A stretch of DNA of 64,000 nt, taken from contig JAZBRS010000011.1 in assembly GCA_037176725.1 (NCBI GenBank), positions 9,052,001 through 9,116,000 on the forward strand. Reading direction: 5' to 3'. Under the pieces are notes generated by a model that did no database searches, had not been told where the DNA came from, and saw only the letters and a program-made list of their open reading frames with translations. Shown piece after piece: positions 22,821 through 34,600 of this stretch (its first letter is position 1; each line of letters opens with the position of its first letter). Source of the DNA: Posidonia oceanica (taxonomy: Eukaryota; Streptophyta; Magnoliopsida; Alismatales; Posidoniaceae). The position numbers and the translations under genes were made by a program.

Positions 22821-23290
22821 ATGTAAATGTCTTATCCTGACCGTTGGGTCTGGCAAGTTTTAAAATCGAGGGATAGGATAAGACAGAAGACCAACAACAT
22901 TCTTGCCCAAACTCGAAGACCAGCGCGTAAGGAAAAACATTGCGACGTCTCTGGTCTTCACGTCGATCTCGTCGCCGGCGCCTCCCCTTCGTGCCGATCT
23001 CGTTGTTGATGCCTCTGCCCCGTGCGGAACTTGACAACATCGACGACTTCCTCTCCAGCCATACAGACTCTTCTGAGTAATCGATGCCGACCAAAGGATG
23101 GATTCTACTTCGACGAAAGAGGAGGAGCTACTACGACAATCCGTCTTCTCTACTCACTCCACAGTCTGTTATGACAATCTCTCCCAAACAAGATTATCGA
23201 TACACATCTACATTGACTGTAAAATCTGGATATTCTATGCATTAGGGATGATGCACATGATCTCGATTCTGCAGATTTTTGGAGAGAAAT
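22821..23290. other. Small GC-richer island with short open frames, unassigned
   Basis: The base composition rises locally (for example GTCGATCTCGTCGCCGGCG near 22963), and short frames exist on both strands, such as MDSTSTKEEELLRQSVFS at 23098. I recognise no domain. It could be a gene fragment or the 5' end of a lost gene. Confidence 0.3.
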
Positions 23291-23570
23291 AATCCTATCC
23301 AAGCATAGCCTTAGTTAACTAGAATTTACAACCAAATCACAATCTACCACTGAAAAAAATGTTGATGGGACATTTCTTGGATTTTCATTTTTGGAATTAA
23401 GTAAATTGATGTTAAATAACTTAAGCACTTAATTTAAACTTTGAAATGTTCTTGTTTTTAATGATATTTAAAAGCACCAACGTAGATATACTAATAAGAT
23501 TTTGAGTTAAAAATTATTATTATTTGGTTAAGATTCTAAACATCTATATAATTTTAGTAGGAAATATACC

Positions 23571-24140
23571 TGCATCATCTGAAGTAGTCAATATTATTCA
23601 AATCAAAGAAGAAGTGCGGTAGAAGAAAAGTACAAGAAGGAAATTGATCGAGGATTCCACATTCAAGAGTTTGTCTCTTATTATATACAAGAGAAGAAGT
23701 TGAGTTTGTTATTACAACCTACAGCTTATTTTGGTATAATCTGTCACAACAAACTATTAACCAAGTCATGATTAACAGATTACAGTTATTTTCATCCAGT
23801 AACATCCCCCCCCTCAAGCTAAAGAGTAAATGTCATGAACTCTCAGCTTGGATAGAAATTTGTAAAATTGAGGTTTGGATAATGATTTGGTGAAAAGATC
23901 TGTAAGCTGTTGATTAGAAGGAATGTATGCTGTGTGTATTAAGCCAGCATGAATCTTCTCCCGTGTGAGACGGCAATCAAGTTCAATGTGTTTTGTCCGC
24001 TAGTGATAAACTCGATTAGTTGCTATTTGGAAAGCAACGTGATGATTATCACAATAGAGAGGAATAGAATGAGTTATAGGAATATGAAAATCTGTCAGCA
24101 AGTAACATAACCATTGAATTTTACAAGCTGTTGTTGTAAG
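23571..24140 (-). mobile_element. Ty1/copia remnant: RNase H end, polypurine tract and 3' LTR piece
   Basis: Reading the minus strand: the RNase H end (LYCDNHHVALQIATNRVYH, stop, RTKHIELDCRLTREKI), then LTDLFTKSLSKPQFYKF, a stop, a polypurine tract at 23805-23816, then an LTR from 23804 leftward beginning TGTTACTGG. The left edge of the LTR at 23571 is a guess from a TG...CA frame. The in-frame stop sits where RTKHIE is usually preceded by Glu. Upstream pol sequence is missing. Confidence 0.8.
23805..23816 (-). promoter_or_regulatory. Polypurine tract of the copia remnant
   Basis: On the minus strand a run of G with A precedes TGTTACTGG, the LTR start. It follows the stop of the RNase H frame by only a few bases, the usual copia arrangement. 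Confidence 0.75.
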
Positions 24141-24550
24141 GATCTATGAGCTTTTCTAGAGAGTGAGTGAATGGAGAATTTAGGATAATCGGTAATTTAA
24201 ATAACTTATATTAACAAACACAAGCAAATAGAGTTGAAGATTAAACTATAAGCATGCAAAGAAGGAGATGAGAGAAATTAAAGTGCAAGTAGAAGACTTA
24301 TAGTGGTTTAGCTTCCCTGGTTTACTCCACTCCTCGAGAACCCCTCGAGAATTTCCCTATGCCGATCTTGATTTCGGGCTAAGATCTTATCGCAACACTC
24401 CTTAACGAAACTCTCGCCAAGACTCTGCAAAAACCACGATTTTCCTCCTCACAACCCGAGAAGCTTGTAGGCTTGAATGAAAAAGAAATACACTTTGAAG
24501 CACACCATTAATTTCCCAAACACAAAGGTAAGCAAGTTTAGGATAGGAGT
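24141..24550. other. Unassigned repeat-like stretch between copia remnant and LTR 1
   Basis: The part around 24300-24480 (TTTACTCCACTCCTCGAGAA and onward) looks like transcribed LTR or leader sequence of another retroelement. I could find neither ends nor coding frames. Confidence 0.3.
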
Positions 24551-26629
24551 TGTAACGCCCCAGGAGTCACCCATATCTTAGCTACACTTCTTCTTTTTCC
24601 ATTAAGCACTAATTCTAAATCCAAGCATAATCATCAATAAATTGCATAATCAACAGAAATAAATCTTAAGTAACAGACTTACCCAGAACCCTTGATGTGT
24701 GGCAGAGTGACTCCTCTCTATTTGCACTGGCAAGCCAAACCTACTCCTAACCTATACCTGCGAAAAACAGAAAACAAAGTACACATGAGAGACCACTGAA
24801 ATGTCACCCAGTACACACCCTACCTAACCAAAACCAAGGCGAATAAAACCAAAAGCTAGACTCAAAATCCATGCCAAGACCAACTACCAAAAACACAATT
24901 CACCAACTCATCGTGACGTGCACCAAGGGAAAACCTCTGAAACCTAAAAAGAAACCTAGATCTCTCCAAAACATGAGATCTGCCACCAGAACACACCAAC
25001 AAAGCAGGCACCATCACTAATGATGCCAGAAGACCAAAAACAATAAAAAACCATGATGCACAAAACCTCTTAGGCGTGCATCCCAGAAAATCTCAACAAA
25101 AAACCTCAAGAAGCAAGCATCTTACCTTGATGCCACAAAACCACAACGAGGCAGTCCACCATTGCCTCATAAGCACAAATATTTTAAAATATGCCTTTTA
25201 AAACCAATGTCTCTTTTCTTTCAAAATACGTGCATCTTTTGAAATCTCTTTATGCACACTTGAAATGACTACTCTACGCCAAACTAAGCCCAAAGCCAGC
25301 ACAAAACCACAGCTAAAAACAATACATTTGGAATGACTACTCTACGCCAAACCAAGTCCAAAACCAGCTCAAAACCACGGCTCAAAGCCAAAGTCTTCTC
25401 TAGACCAGAGCTAGAAAGTCTAATTGGAGCTCAAAATCACAACACACGCACCCAATGCGAAAACCTGTCGTGTCACTATGGCCACCAGGATCGACCAGCC
25501 AACAAGTAGCCGCCGAAGTATACTGCACTGTCACAGACGAGCCATCCTATGTAGGAGTTGGTCCGTTCTAGGTCCTTACTCTAAGAAACTTCCAAATGTC
25601 CACTCTAGGATAAACACAGGGTATGTCCTCTCAACGTCCTCAACTCGGGCCACCTTGGTCTCCAACCAGGGCCCAACCACTCGGCAATCACAACTTCGAA
25701 CATGTACTTGACCCTCCAGAGGTATCAGTCATCCCTGGTCCGCCAGTACAGTCTTGCGGTCCTGTGACTCCTACCTCTCAGCAACCACAACCTCAGGCTG
25801 GCACTTGGCCTACTAGGGTTATCAGTCGTCCCTGGTCTGCCAGTACAATCCTTCGGCTCACATGGCTCCTACCAAAAATCACGAAAAATCACTGACCACA
25901 TCCTAGACAACTGACTCTCGACCATCTAGGGGTATCAGTCGTTCCTAGTCCGCTAGCCAGAAACTTCAGTCTCAGTCCCTCAAAACCTCGAAAATCATTT
26001 TCCAAAACCTTTGCAAATCATGCATTTCTTTTCCAAAATTCTTTTGGAAACCATTTTCGAAAACTATTTCAAAAATCATCTCGAAAGCATCACCAAGTGC
26101 AGCACAGAAAACCACCATCAAAAGTCACCCAAAACCATGGATCTCTTTTCAAATCCTTTAGAAAACCATTTTCCAAAACATCCAATACCTTTTTTCCAAA
26201 ATCATTTGAAATCACAAAACCAAAACCGTGCGACTAAACCGCACCCAAAACCACACACAAAACAAGAGCGGAAAAGCACATCCTCTGGGCATAAATCTCA
26301 CCTAGAAGAAACCACCTCAAAGTTAGAATAATGGCCTTGAAGTTCTATTTAACTACAAGGCCAAAACACTATCACAGCCAACCCCAGAATTTTAAATTCT
26401 GGAAAACAATTGTTGAACGCAAGCCAGCCTGCATTCTACACCCCAAATAAGTGTCCCTGAATCTCATTCAGTGCACTAAACAAGTATCAACCAAATCTCT
26501 AGTTATGATCAATAACCTAAAATTAACCATAATCCTATTGTCCATTTATGCCCTTTAAGGGAAAAACCTAACTTCTTAAATCATTATATCAATCAATCTA
26601 CCAGGCAAAGTTGAAATTCAGATTTCAAG

Positions 26630-27155
26630 TATTGAATGCAGGTTCTACTGCGTTCTACATAGAACACTCAGAATCCTACGTTCAACGCCTAGGCTCAGGT
26701 TCCCAATAAAATCCTACTTGAAATCATTACACATCCTAATTATCTTATTAAGGGATCAAGATATAACCAATTAACATTAGTATCAATGCATGCAAACTAT
26801 TAACAATTCTCCAAATCCCTTTGAATTCTTCCAATTAAGTATGCATATTTAGTCTGGGGTGTTAAATGCTGGAAACCCAGCGTTCAATGTTAAACACAAC
26901 CTGGGCTACGTTTAACACCTAGAGTCCAGATTCTTAGCCAAAACTCCAATCAAAGCATACACTATTCCAATTTAGCTAGAAGACCAAAAATAGAGCTAGA
27001 ATAAACATATTTACTACAACATGCATCATACATCGATCCAGAATCAACAGAGCTATCATGACAAAGGAAGAATATTAGAATCCAGTGCAGCAGTGTAAGA
27101 CGCAGCGATCTGGGCATTCAACGTAGAACACACCAAGCCCTACGTTCAACACACT
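26630..27155 (-). repeat. Three stem-loop modules about 230 bp apart in LTR 1
   Basis: Modules begin near 26630, 26865 and 27095. The second has TTAAATGCTGG pairing with CCAGCGTTCAA across a short loop. The third has GTAAGACGCAG and GGGCATTCAAC. All continue into a second arm pair ending ACGTT(C/T)AACGCC or similar. The spacing equals that of the modules in the LTR at the right end of the window. Confidence 0.65.
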
Positions 27156-27625
27156 GACAGCACAAACTTCACAAATTCCCTTCCCAAATCATACATTCCC
27201 ACCCCATAATTCATGCATCCAACAAATACAACTAAAGGAACATTGAATACACTGGCATGCATCAAAACCTAACCACACGACATTATAATCTAATTCTAAA
27301 TGGATGTGTACCTTGCACCCAAGAAGGAAGCCTATCGCCTTGCAAATCCAAGCTCCGATCCTTGCATGCTTCTTTCCCAAAGCCCCCTCCCATCTCCCAC
27401 GAGTCCTCAGTCACGCATGCAACACCACAAACTCAAAGAAATCAGTGCATGTATGAAAGTAGGGAAAGGAAAGAGGAAAAGGAGAAAAAACTCAACATAA
27501 CTCACCCCATCTCTCTCTCTTCCTCATAAAAACCACTGGAACCACTGAAACACCCACGCCAAACCCGAGGGAGGAAGAGAAGGAAGAGAAGGTGTCGTTC
27601 CCCCAGGGCTACCACCAAGCATGGG

Positions 27626-27633
27626 TATAAATA
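27626..27633 (-). promoter_or_regulatory. TATA-like box of LTR 1
   Basis: The minus strand reads TATTTATA here, about 35 bases downstream (in sense) of the module at 27665-27723. The position inside a long LTR fits an RNA polymerase II promoter. No experimental support. Confidence 0.45.
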
Positions 27634-27664
27634 GGTGACAGAAACTTCTGGATACAAATTCAGA

Positions 27665-27723
27665 GTGTTATACGCGTCTGTTCATATGTTTAACGTAAGA
27701 CGCATGCATGCACACGTTTAATG
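27665..27723 (-). repeat. Double stem-loop module next to the LTR 1 TATA-like box
   Basis: The order is GTTATACGCG, a loop, GTTTAACGTAAGACGC, a loop, then CACGTTTAAT. Three further modules follow to 27985 (for example GTCCAACATAAGACACGCC at 27759). They form a cluster in the U3 part of the LTR. Confidence 0.6.
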
Positions 27724-28031
27724 ATGAAAATCTCAGTTGTTGAATGCAGCATTCCTTGCGTCCAACATAAGACACGCCATACTCTACATCTTATACCTAG
27801 AAATCCAGAAAGTTCCATATTCTGGGTGTCGAATGCAAGGTTCCTTTCGTCTAACATAAGATGCAAGAATATTAGCGTCTAACACTCCAAAAGCCAGAAA
27901 ACACCAATTCAGGCATAGAACGTTGTTGGGGCTGCGTTTTATGTTAAACGTAGGAGACTCCGTGTTCAACAACCCAGAACTCCAAATGAAATATCTAGCC
28001 TAAAATGCTGCCTAAAATCTGGATTGTTACA

Positions 28032-28277
28032 TCCAAACCCCTTAAAGGAATTTCATCCTCGAAATTCTCAAGGCGAAAGACCATGGGTACCAAATTCGGA
28101 TGTCTATCACATGATCCCAGACAACCAACACCACAGTGCTGCCCAAAACTCAAGGAACAACAGGGGAAATCCATGCTCCACAAAGCCATTTCTTCCCCAC
28201 CAAGGTCCAAAATGACACCAAGGACTTAGCTCCCCTCGAGTCCAAACTTCACTACTTCCTAGTTGGTGGTCCCTTCA
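28032..28277 (-). other. 3' internal end of element 1 with polypurine tract, cut by element 2
   Basis: The first bases (CCAAACCCCTTAAAGGAATT, plus strand) are the complement of a polypurine tract. The rest matches 31301-31550, the same region of element 2. It stops at CTTCA (28273-28277), where element 2 inserted, and resumes at 60150 with a sequence that continues the family pattern. Confidence 0.8.
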
Positions 28278-30230
28278 TGTAACTACTCGCCCAGTCGCTA
28301 CCTCTCAACCTAGCTATATTTTTCATTTTCTATTAATTTCACAAATTATGAAACTAAATTTAAGCAGAAACAACAGATTTAAATCTAATAAACAACTGAA
28401 ATAAAACTACTCTATATATGCTCACCCAGAACCCCTGATGTGTGGCAGCGTGACTCCTCCTATGTGCACTAACAACAAAGCAGCTCTTATCCTGCACCTG
28501 CGAAAACACGTAAACCAAAGCACACATGAGTGACCACTCAATACGGTCACCCAACACACACCCCACCTAACACACACACAACAACTCGGCAAACACCGCC
28601 GAAGAAATAGGCATAGCCACGCCACAGCAAACAAACACGGGCATCACACCTAAATGCCACAACACCACAACAGGGCAACCTGCTATTGCCCAGCAAGCAG
28701 CAAAACTTATAAAACATGCCTTTGAAATCACTTTTCTCTTTTCCTTTCAAAACCATATGAATGCTCTTTCAAAAACCTTTATGCACACTTGAGATGGCCA
28801 CTCTAGCCAAATCAAGCCAAAAACCACACCCAAACTCACAGCTCGTCCAATGCACTCACTAGGCGAACCAGATAGCCAACAGTGTCTGAATTCTCTCAAT
28901 TGCATCCAGAACATGCAACATAGCAAACACTAAAGCCAAAAGCAAAGCCACAATGGCCAAACCACAACGCCAGATAGGCGCGCAGCAAACAAAACCAATA
29001 CTGAGACACTTCTCAACAAAACACATGGTCCATCTTGGACCAAAAGCCAACCACGAGCCATCGCTCGGCAAACACGGTCTACTCTAAACCAGAGCCTGAT
29101 TTCCTGAACCAGGACTCAGCAAGAACTACAAACAACAATGTGTCGTGTTGCCCGGTGCCAAACAACCAACACTGACTACAAGCAGCCACCGAAGTGCACT
29201 GCCACGGACAATCACCATGTGGAGGAGTCTACCCATACCGACATCCTCCCACCTGAAAGACCCTTAGAAGCTAACCCCACCTAGAAAGCTTCTCACCCCA
29301 CCTGAGCAAGCTGTCCCCTCTGTGAGGACAAACCATAGGGTACGCACTATCAGCATTCTAGCTCAATGCTCGAACCTTCAGAGGCACCTCCTCCTAGGCT
29401 CCAACAGCACCCACAAGTCACGGTACCCGTAACAACCAGGGTATCACGCCCAGCTACGTAGGAGTATCATACCTCCTGTGTCCGCAGCCACGATACCACT
29501 AGGTACGGACGGCACCTCGACCCACAGACCTCAACCTAGGTGACGTGTCCGACGCACCAGGAACGTAGTCACATTCTCGGGTCCTGACAATACAACCCCC
29601 AAGTATCTCAGCCCACCGGCCTCAACCTCGATGACATGTCCGACACACCAGGAACATAGTCACATTCCCGGGTCTTGACAACACAAACCTCGGTGTCTTG
29701 GCCCACCACAAACATTCAAACCTTACCTTAGCAAGCAGCTCACGACCCGAGAGGTATCAGTCGTCCCTGGAAGGCCGACCGGGTGCTTAGGTCTTTGTCC
29801 TTAGAAAACCTTTCCAAAATCATGCAGTTCCTTTTGAAAACCCATTTCAAAATCCTTTAAAATCATATCTCAAAACATAGTCCAGACAACTCCTCCGTCA
29901 GGTCTAGAAAACCATATCAAAAGCTAGGGCAACGGTCTCGAAGTCCCATCGAACTTCCAAGACCGGACACCAACACTTAACTCCAAGGAAAAATATGAAA
30001 TGCTAATGTCCATCTAAACCATTTAAGAGAGAACTTAGTATTTTTAAGTTCTATAGTCTTTTATACTAACCACAATACACAGGGAATCTTACCAATTTAT
30101 GTTAGGCATTCCCTAGAATCATTCTAATTATTATCCTAAGCATCATGATACCCAAATTATCTACATGGCTAATACACTAATAAGCCATCCTAACTTATCC
30201 TAAACACCCAAGGAATAGAGTCAGGTTCTG

Positions 30231-30385
30231 GTTCGGCAAACCGATCTGAATCGGTCGACTAGACCAGGAACTTGAACTCACATCCAGGGGCTGATTCGGC
30301 ATACCATTTCCAAATGGTTGACCGAACCAGTGCCCTGAGCTCACACCTGAGAACACATTCAACATACCAAACTGGTTTGGTATAC
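30231..30385 (-). repeat. Three consecutive hairpins in LTR 2
   Basis: The arms are ACCGAT/ATCGGT, ACCATTT/AAATGGT and TACCAAA/TTTGGTA, each with a loop of two to four bases and set about 63-70 bases apart. The other LTR has the second pair as ACCGTTT/AGACGGT, where an A-T pair became G-C. The arrangement recalls the GACGC modules but uses different arm sequences. Confidence 0.65.
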
Positions 30386-31126
30386 CGAAATCTGGGTTCT
30401 AGGGAGCACTCAGAAGAAAAATTGAAATACCGAAATAAATCGGCATGCCAAATCGGTCGACATAGAGAACCCAAAACAAGGCAACCCAAAAATCACCCAA
30501 AATGGGAATGGCCATCAGTCCCTGCACAACCAACCAAAACACATGAACCACATATCCAAACGAAGATCTTGAGACGATCTGGGATTTGGGACAAGAAACA
30601 CAAGGATCCGTTGAACGGATCGCAAGAAAACACAATCTAAAGGCCCATAGGTACTGTTCACAAGCACAGTACACCCGCAAGTGGAAAATAATGCAAATCA
30701 CCACACAATCAACCAAAGATCACATGCAATATACAAAATTGAAGATCTAGAGATGATCAACCATTTGGGATAAGAATCATCTAAATCCATTGCATGTGAC
30801 GTAATAAATCACCAAACAAAGCATTCATAGACATTGGACAAGCATAGTGCATTCGAGCCATTAAAGCACCCTAAATCCGCCTTAAATTCTCTAAAATCGA
30901 ACCAAGCGTCCACACATCCAAGACCACACTATCATGCTCCCTATTATCCATTCATAAATCCAAAGAGGAGATCTAAGGGGCGTGTACCTTGCATCGGCGG
31001 CGACAACAGTGACGAACGGCGACGCAACCTCTCCTCCTCCACTGCAAGCTCTAGATCTCCTCCTCTGCCCGGTGACGGTGACAGTGACCATGACCTCCCC
31101 TCTTCCTCCCTCATTCTCTGTCTCCA

Positions 31127-31128
<2 letters not shown>

Positions 31129-31167
<39 letters not shown>

Positions 31168-31215
31168 ATAAAGAAAAGAGGGGAAGAAAGAAGAAGAAGA
31201 AGAATAAGAAGAGTA
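31129..31215. repeat. TC run followed by GAA-rich tract in LTR 2
   Basis: About 17 TC units, then a TATAAAG stretch and AAGAAGAAG-type repeats. The other LTR has a shorter version at 59985-60075. Several reading frames in this area come only from these simple repeats. Confidence 0.85.
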
Positions 31216-31300
31216 AGAAGAAGAAGGTGAAGTGGGAAAAGGAGGGGTGAAGCAACTCCCAACCCCCACTCGCACTTTGCTCCAAATCTTTGTCGTTACA

Positions 31301-31608
31301 TCCTAACCACCTTAAAAGAATTTCGCCCTCGAAATTCACGATGCAAAAAGCCAAGGGTACCAAACTCGGATATCAATCTCATGATCCTAGACAAACAGCA
31401 CAATGGCGCCGCCCAAAACTCAAGACCAGTAGGGGAAATCTACGCCCCACGAGGCCATCTCATCCCGCCAAGGTCCAGAGCGACACCAAGGACTCAGCTC
31501 TCCTCGAGTCCAAACTCCACCAAATCCCTAGGTGGTGGTCCCTTCAGGGCATTGAAACTCCAATCACCACCTCACCACAGCGTCTCCAGAGTCGCGAAGC
31601 ATACTGAG
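31301..31608 (-). other. 3' internal part of element 2 up to the target site of element 3
   Basis: It starts with the complement of a polypurine tract and matches 28032-28277. It ends with CTGAG (31604-31608), the left copy of the target duplication of element 3. The right copy is at 55722-55726. Confidence 0.8.
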
Positions 31609-32447
31609 TGTGGATATGGGGTTTTGGGAGAGGGAGGAGAAGATGGTGATGAAAGCGATGGCGAGATGGATGGTTCCCGGGGACGAAGAATGTCTCTTTT
31701 GGCTCCCTCTTTTGCTCACCCTATCTTCTCTTCCTCGAGGTTCCCCTTCTTTGTATCCGACTCCGTCACTCCACGTGTGATGGAATCGGTGTGATCGCCA
31801 CTCTCGGTTCGCTTTCACCGGCCCTCGAGACGCCTTTGGGGAGATGTGATGTGGTTGCGGGTTCAGCTACCTTGGGACAACGCCAGCATTGCCCAAGGGT
31901 GCCCATGCTTGGTAAGTTCTTTCTTCCTTCCTCCTCCTTGTATGACAAACGTTAGCAAAGCAAAAGCAAGACAATATAGAAATGGATTAATACGTGTAGC
32001 AATCTATCCAGAGTTAGTAAAAAAGAAAGCAAAAGAAACGTGGTGAAATACATACCCGAGGGGTTTGATCCCCTCGGTTGCAATATGAAGGAGATGTATG
32101 CCTAGTTAACAGTATATGATCTTGGAATAAAAAAAATGCTTGACTATGCTATGGAATTAAACAAATAATGACAAAAATAAAGAAAGAAATGTATGAAACA
32201 GAGTTCCCTTCTGTCTATGCACAAGGTGCAAACCGTGTTAGCATGAAGCCAACAACGACAAAAGGATCCTCTAGCTAGCTCTCAGACTCTTTTCTTTCAA
32301 AAAAAAAAACTTCTCTTTTCGCTCTAAGTTCTTGAGGAGCTCACTTCTCTAAGATTTTTAATCTCAAGAGTATGTGAATTCCAAAAGCTTCTTAGCTCTT
32401 TTCCTCTCTCCAAAATCCGACCCTGAACACTGTGGGAGGTACCCATG

Positions 32448-32455
32448 CTTTTATA
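32448..32455 (-). promoter_or_regulatory. TATA-like box of the element 3 LTR
   Basis: The minus strand reads TATAAAAG, 65 bases downstream (in sense) of the double stem-loop at 32520-32571. The other LTR has the same box at 55133-55140. Confidence 0.6.
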
Positions 32456-32519
32456 GAAGCAAGGGAGGAACAAAAAAGGACACAAATGCCAAGTCAGCAG
32501 AGTTTCCTGTTTCAGAAGT

Positions 32520-32571
32520 GTTATACGCTGGAAAGCGTATAACGTTATAAGCGGGAGAACTCGCGTATAAC
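32520..32571 (-). repeat. Double stem-loop module in the element 3 LTR
   Basis: TTATACGCT (32521-32529) and AGCGTATAA (32534-32542) form a perfect 9-bp stem over the loop GGAA. Immediately after, a TTATAAGCG arm and a GCGTATAA arm form a second, less perfect stem. The same bases occur at 55205-55256. A GGAC-type cluster with similar arms lies at 32748-32830 (TTGGACGCTG, CAGCGGCCAAC, TTGTACGCG). Confidence 0.75.
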
Positions 32572-33036
32572 GACCTCCGAGGCATAACTGCCAGGATCAG
32601 AGAAGATTCTCCAATTAAGGAGTCCTTAAGTGCGATTAAACTCGGCTTTGATGGCTTTGACCAGTCAACAGGTTCTAAAGATGGCAAAAACACAATTTTT
32701 GGATTAGGCCAAATATGGAAAGCTTTGGCTGACTGGGTTGCCACATTGGACGCTGCAAAGCCAGCGGCCAACGTTAGCTGCTGGAAAACCAACGGCCAAC
32801 GTTGTACGCGGGCAATTCAGCGGACAACATCCTTAATCAGTTTGCCTTTCAAATTTGGTCAAAACGTGAAAAACACTCAGGTTGCCAACATTTGGGACTT
32901 AAAAGGTATAGCATTTTGAACTTGAGAGGGACATTTAGCTCAAGCGAGATTTAGAAATGGATGGAGGGCCTCTAAGAGCGATCTAATGCAAGAGACTCTC
33001 CTAACATGAAGGGAGTGCCAAAACGGGGTATCTACA

Positions 33037-33053
33037 GATTGCCCCTCCTTGAA
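33037..33053 (-). promoter_or_regulatory. Polypurine tract of element 3
   Basis: On the minus strand it reads TTCAAGGAGGGGCAATC, directly before the 3' LTR start TGTAGATACC. It is nearly identical to the tract at 9873-9888. Confidence 0.85.
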
Positions 33054-33180
33054 GATGGCTTCGGCACGAAGCTATCTACAAGGCGAGACGATACCCCCGT
33101 GTGGCGCTACCTGGGGGTCCTAAATGAAATCCAATGCCTGCTGCTACCAGACCTGGACGGGACACAAAGAGGGTCGACTA

Positions 33181-33422
33181 AAGAAACACGGCCAAGGGGA
33201 TTGCCCAAGGGGAACAAACTAACGACATGCCACGAGGAATATCCGTGGGGGTCAAGCTAAAGGACACTGTCGCGAGGAAGACCCGCGGGGGTCAAATTAA
33301 AAGACATGCTGCGGGGATGGCCCGCAGAGGTCAAACTAAAAGACATGCTGCGGGGATGGCCTGTAGGGGTCAAGCTAAGGGACACTGCCGCGGGGAAAAC
33401 CCGCAGGGGTCAAACTAAAAGG
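33181..33422. repeat. Tandem array A, about 40-bp unit with a GCGGG/CCCGC hairpin
   Basis: Five to six units of the form GACA(T/C)TGC...GGGGTCAAACTAAA. Each holds an inverted pair such as GCGGG-GAAAA-CCCGC, partly worn in some copies. It lies next to the polypurine tract. Confidence 0.75.
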
Positions 33423-33429
33423 ATGGATA

Positions 33430-34028
33430 GCTAATGATTCCGACGACCACTCAATGCGAATGCAGTAAAACGTGAATGCAGTACAATGTGCTATGCATGG
33501 ATGCGTGCTAACGGGAATGCAAAAGGGGTCATGATATGCAATGCATGACCCTAGGTAATGAGGTTCCTCCATCATCGCCAGCTTTAATTTGTATACCGGG
33601 TTGGCTCAGGAATTTTTCTCACCACCCAAGGCGGACTGACACATGCATGAATGCAATTTGTCATGATCAGGTGCCTTTTCCTCAAGTGTAGCCTACACTC
33701 TCCCAGGGACCGTCGTCTCATGATACGCGGATTGGTGAGCGAGAGGTCCATGATGCTCCCAGGCAACAGGGGAAACGACCTCTTCTCTGCCGACCACGTT
33801 GGCTCGATTCGTCACAATTAGGTGTCCTTTCATCGAATGTTGCCTACATTCTCGATAGGGACTGTCATCCTGTGACCCGGAATCAATGAACAATGAGTCC
33901 ATCGATACCGTTGGCGTTATTCGTCAGAATCAAGTGTTCTTTCATTGAATGTTGCCTACATTCTCGGTGGGGACCATCATCTTCTGACCCGGGAGTTAGT
34001 GAACAGGGGGTTCACTAATATCGTTGGC
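33430..34028 (-). other. Conserved 3' block with imperfect 125-bp duplication
   Basis: It shares its order of motifs with 7960-8300 in the plus-strand element. Segments around CAAGTGTAGCCTACACT (33682) and GAATGTTGCCTACATTC (33835, 33946) are diverged copies about 110-150 bases apart. No coding frame is supported. Confidence 0.6.
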
Positions 34029-34590
34029 TTTGCTTTGTTGACCCGGTCATGCTTCGGAGGTCTTTCTGCTGGTTGGTTTTGCTTTGTTTGTCCGATTGTG
34101 CTCCGGAGTTGCTTTGTTTGTCCGATCATGCTCCGAGGCTTGCTTTGTATGTCCGGTTGTGCTCCGGGGCTTGCTTTGTATGTCCGGTTGTGCTCCGGAG
34201 CTTGTTTTGTATGTCTGGTTGTGCTCCGGGGCTTGCTTTGTATGTCCGGTTGTGCTCCGGGGCTTGCTTTGTTTGTCCGGTTGTGCTCCGGGGTACCTGC
34301 TTTTGATTGACTTGCTTTGTTTGTCAGGTTGTGCTCCGAGGTTTGCTTTGTATGTCCGATTGTGCTCCGGGGTACCTGCTTTTGATAGGTTTGCTTTGTT
34401 ATCCCGATTATGCTCCGGGGATCTTTGCTTTGGTGTCCCGGTTATGCTCTGGGGATCTTTCTTTTGATTGATTTGCTTTGTTATCCCGGTTGTGCTCCGG
34501 GGATCCTTCCTTGGTAGGTTTGCTTTGTTATCCCGGTTATGCTCCGGGGATCTTTGCTTTGGTGTCCCGGTTATGCTCCGGGGAACTTTC
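34029..34590. repeat. Tandem array C, about 31-bp unit around CCGGTTGTGCTCCGG
   Basis: Around 17 units of the type TTGCTTTGT(A/T)TGTCCGGTTGTG are present, with variants CCCGGTTATGCTCCGGGG near the right end. Each unit has an inverted pair CCGG/CCGG or CCCGG/CCGGG. One more unit appears after array D (35563-35592). The long minus-strand frame here is only the translation of the repeats. Confidence 0.85.
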
Positions 34591-34600
34591 TGATTGATTT

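Larger units (their letters stand above)
24551..28031 (-). repeat. LTR 1: 3.5-kb 3' LTR of outermost element 1
   Basis: It starts TGTAACGCCCC at 24551 and ends GATTGTTACA at 28031, the inverted TGTAAC/GTTACA ends of this family. A polypurine tract (minus strand) follows on the right, so the element body lies to the right and is read leftward. It carries stem-loop modules at 26630, 26865, 27095, 27665, 27736, 27826 and 27915, and a TATA-like box near 27626. It is a diverged relative of LTR 2 (shared GATGTGTGGCAG, GTGACTCCTC). No coding frames are supported. Confidence 0.85.
28278..31300 (-). repeat. LTR 2, 3' copy
   Basis: It begins TGTAACTACTCGCCCAGTCG and ends TTTGTCGTTACA. By eye it is roughly 90% or more identical to 57158-60144, so it is older than the LTRs of element 3, which agrees with the nesting. 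It contains imperfect hairpins at 30231-30385, a TATA-like box at about 30059 and a TC run at 31129-31163. Confidence 0.85.
31609..33036 (-). repeat. 3' LTR of element 3
   Basis: From 31628 to 33036 it aligns without gaps to 54313-55721, with about 27 differences (98% identity); all but one are transitions. The outermost 19 bases (31609-31627) have no counterpart at the inner edge of the other LTR. It holds two module clusters (32520-32571 and 32748-32830) and a TATA-like box. Confidence 0.9.

Noticed and set aside
30834..31262. Frames of 120-140 residues on both strands in LTR 2
   Set aside because: Produced by the TC run and GAA-rich tract; lost in the other LTR by length change.
28278..31300. 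Solo LTR interpretation for LTR 2
   Set aside because: A matching LTR with primer site at 57158-60144 and paired target duplications shows it is one end of a full element.
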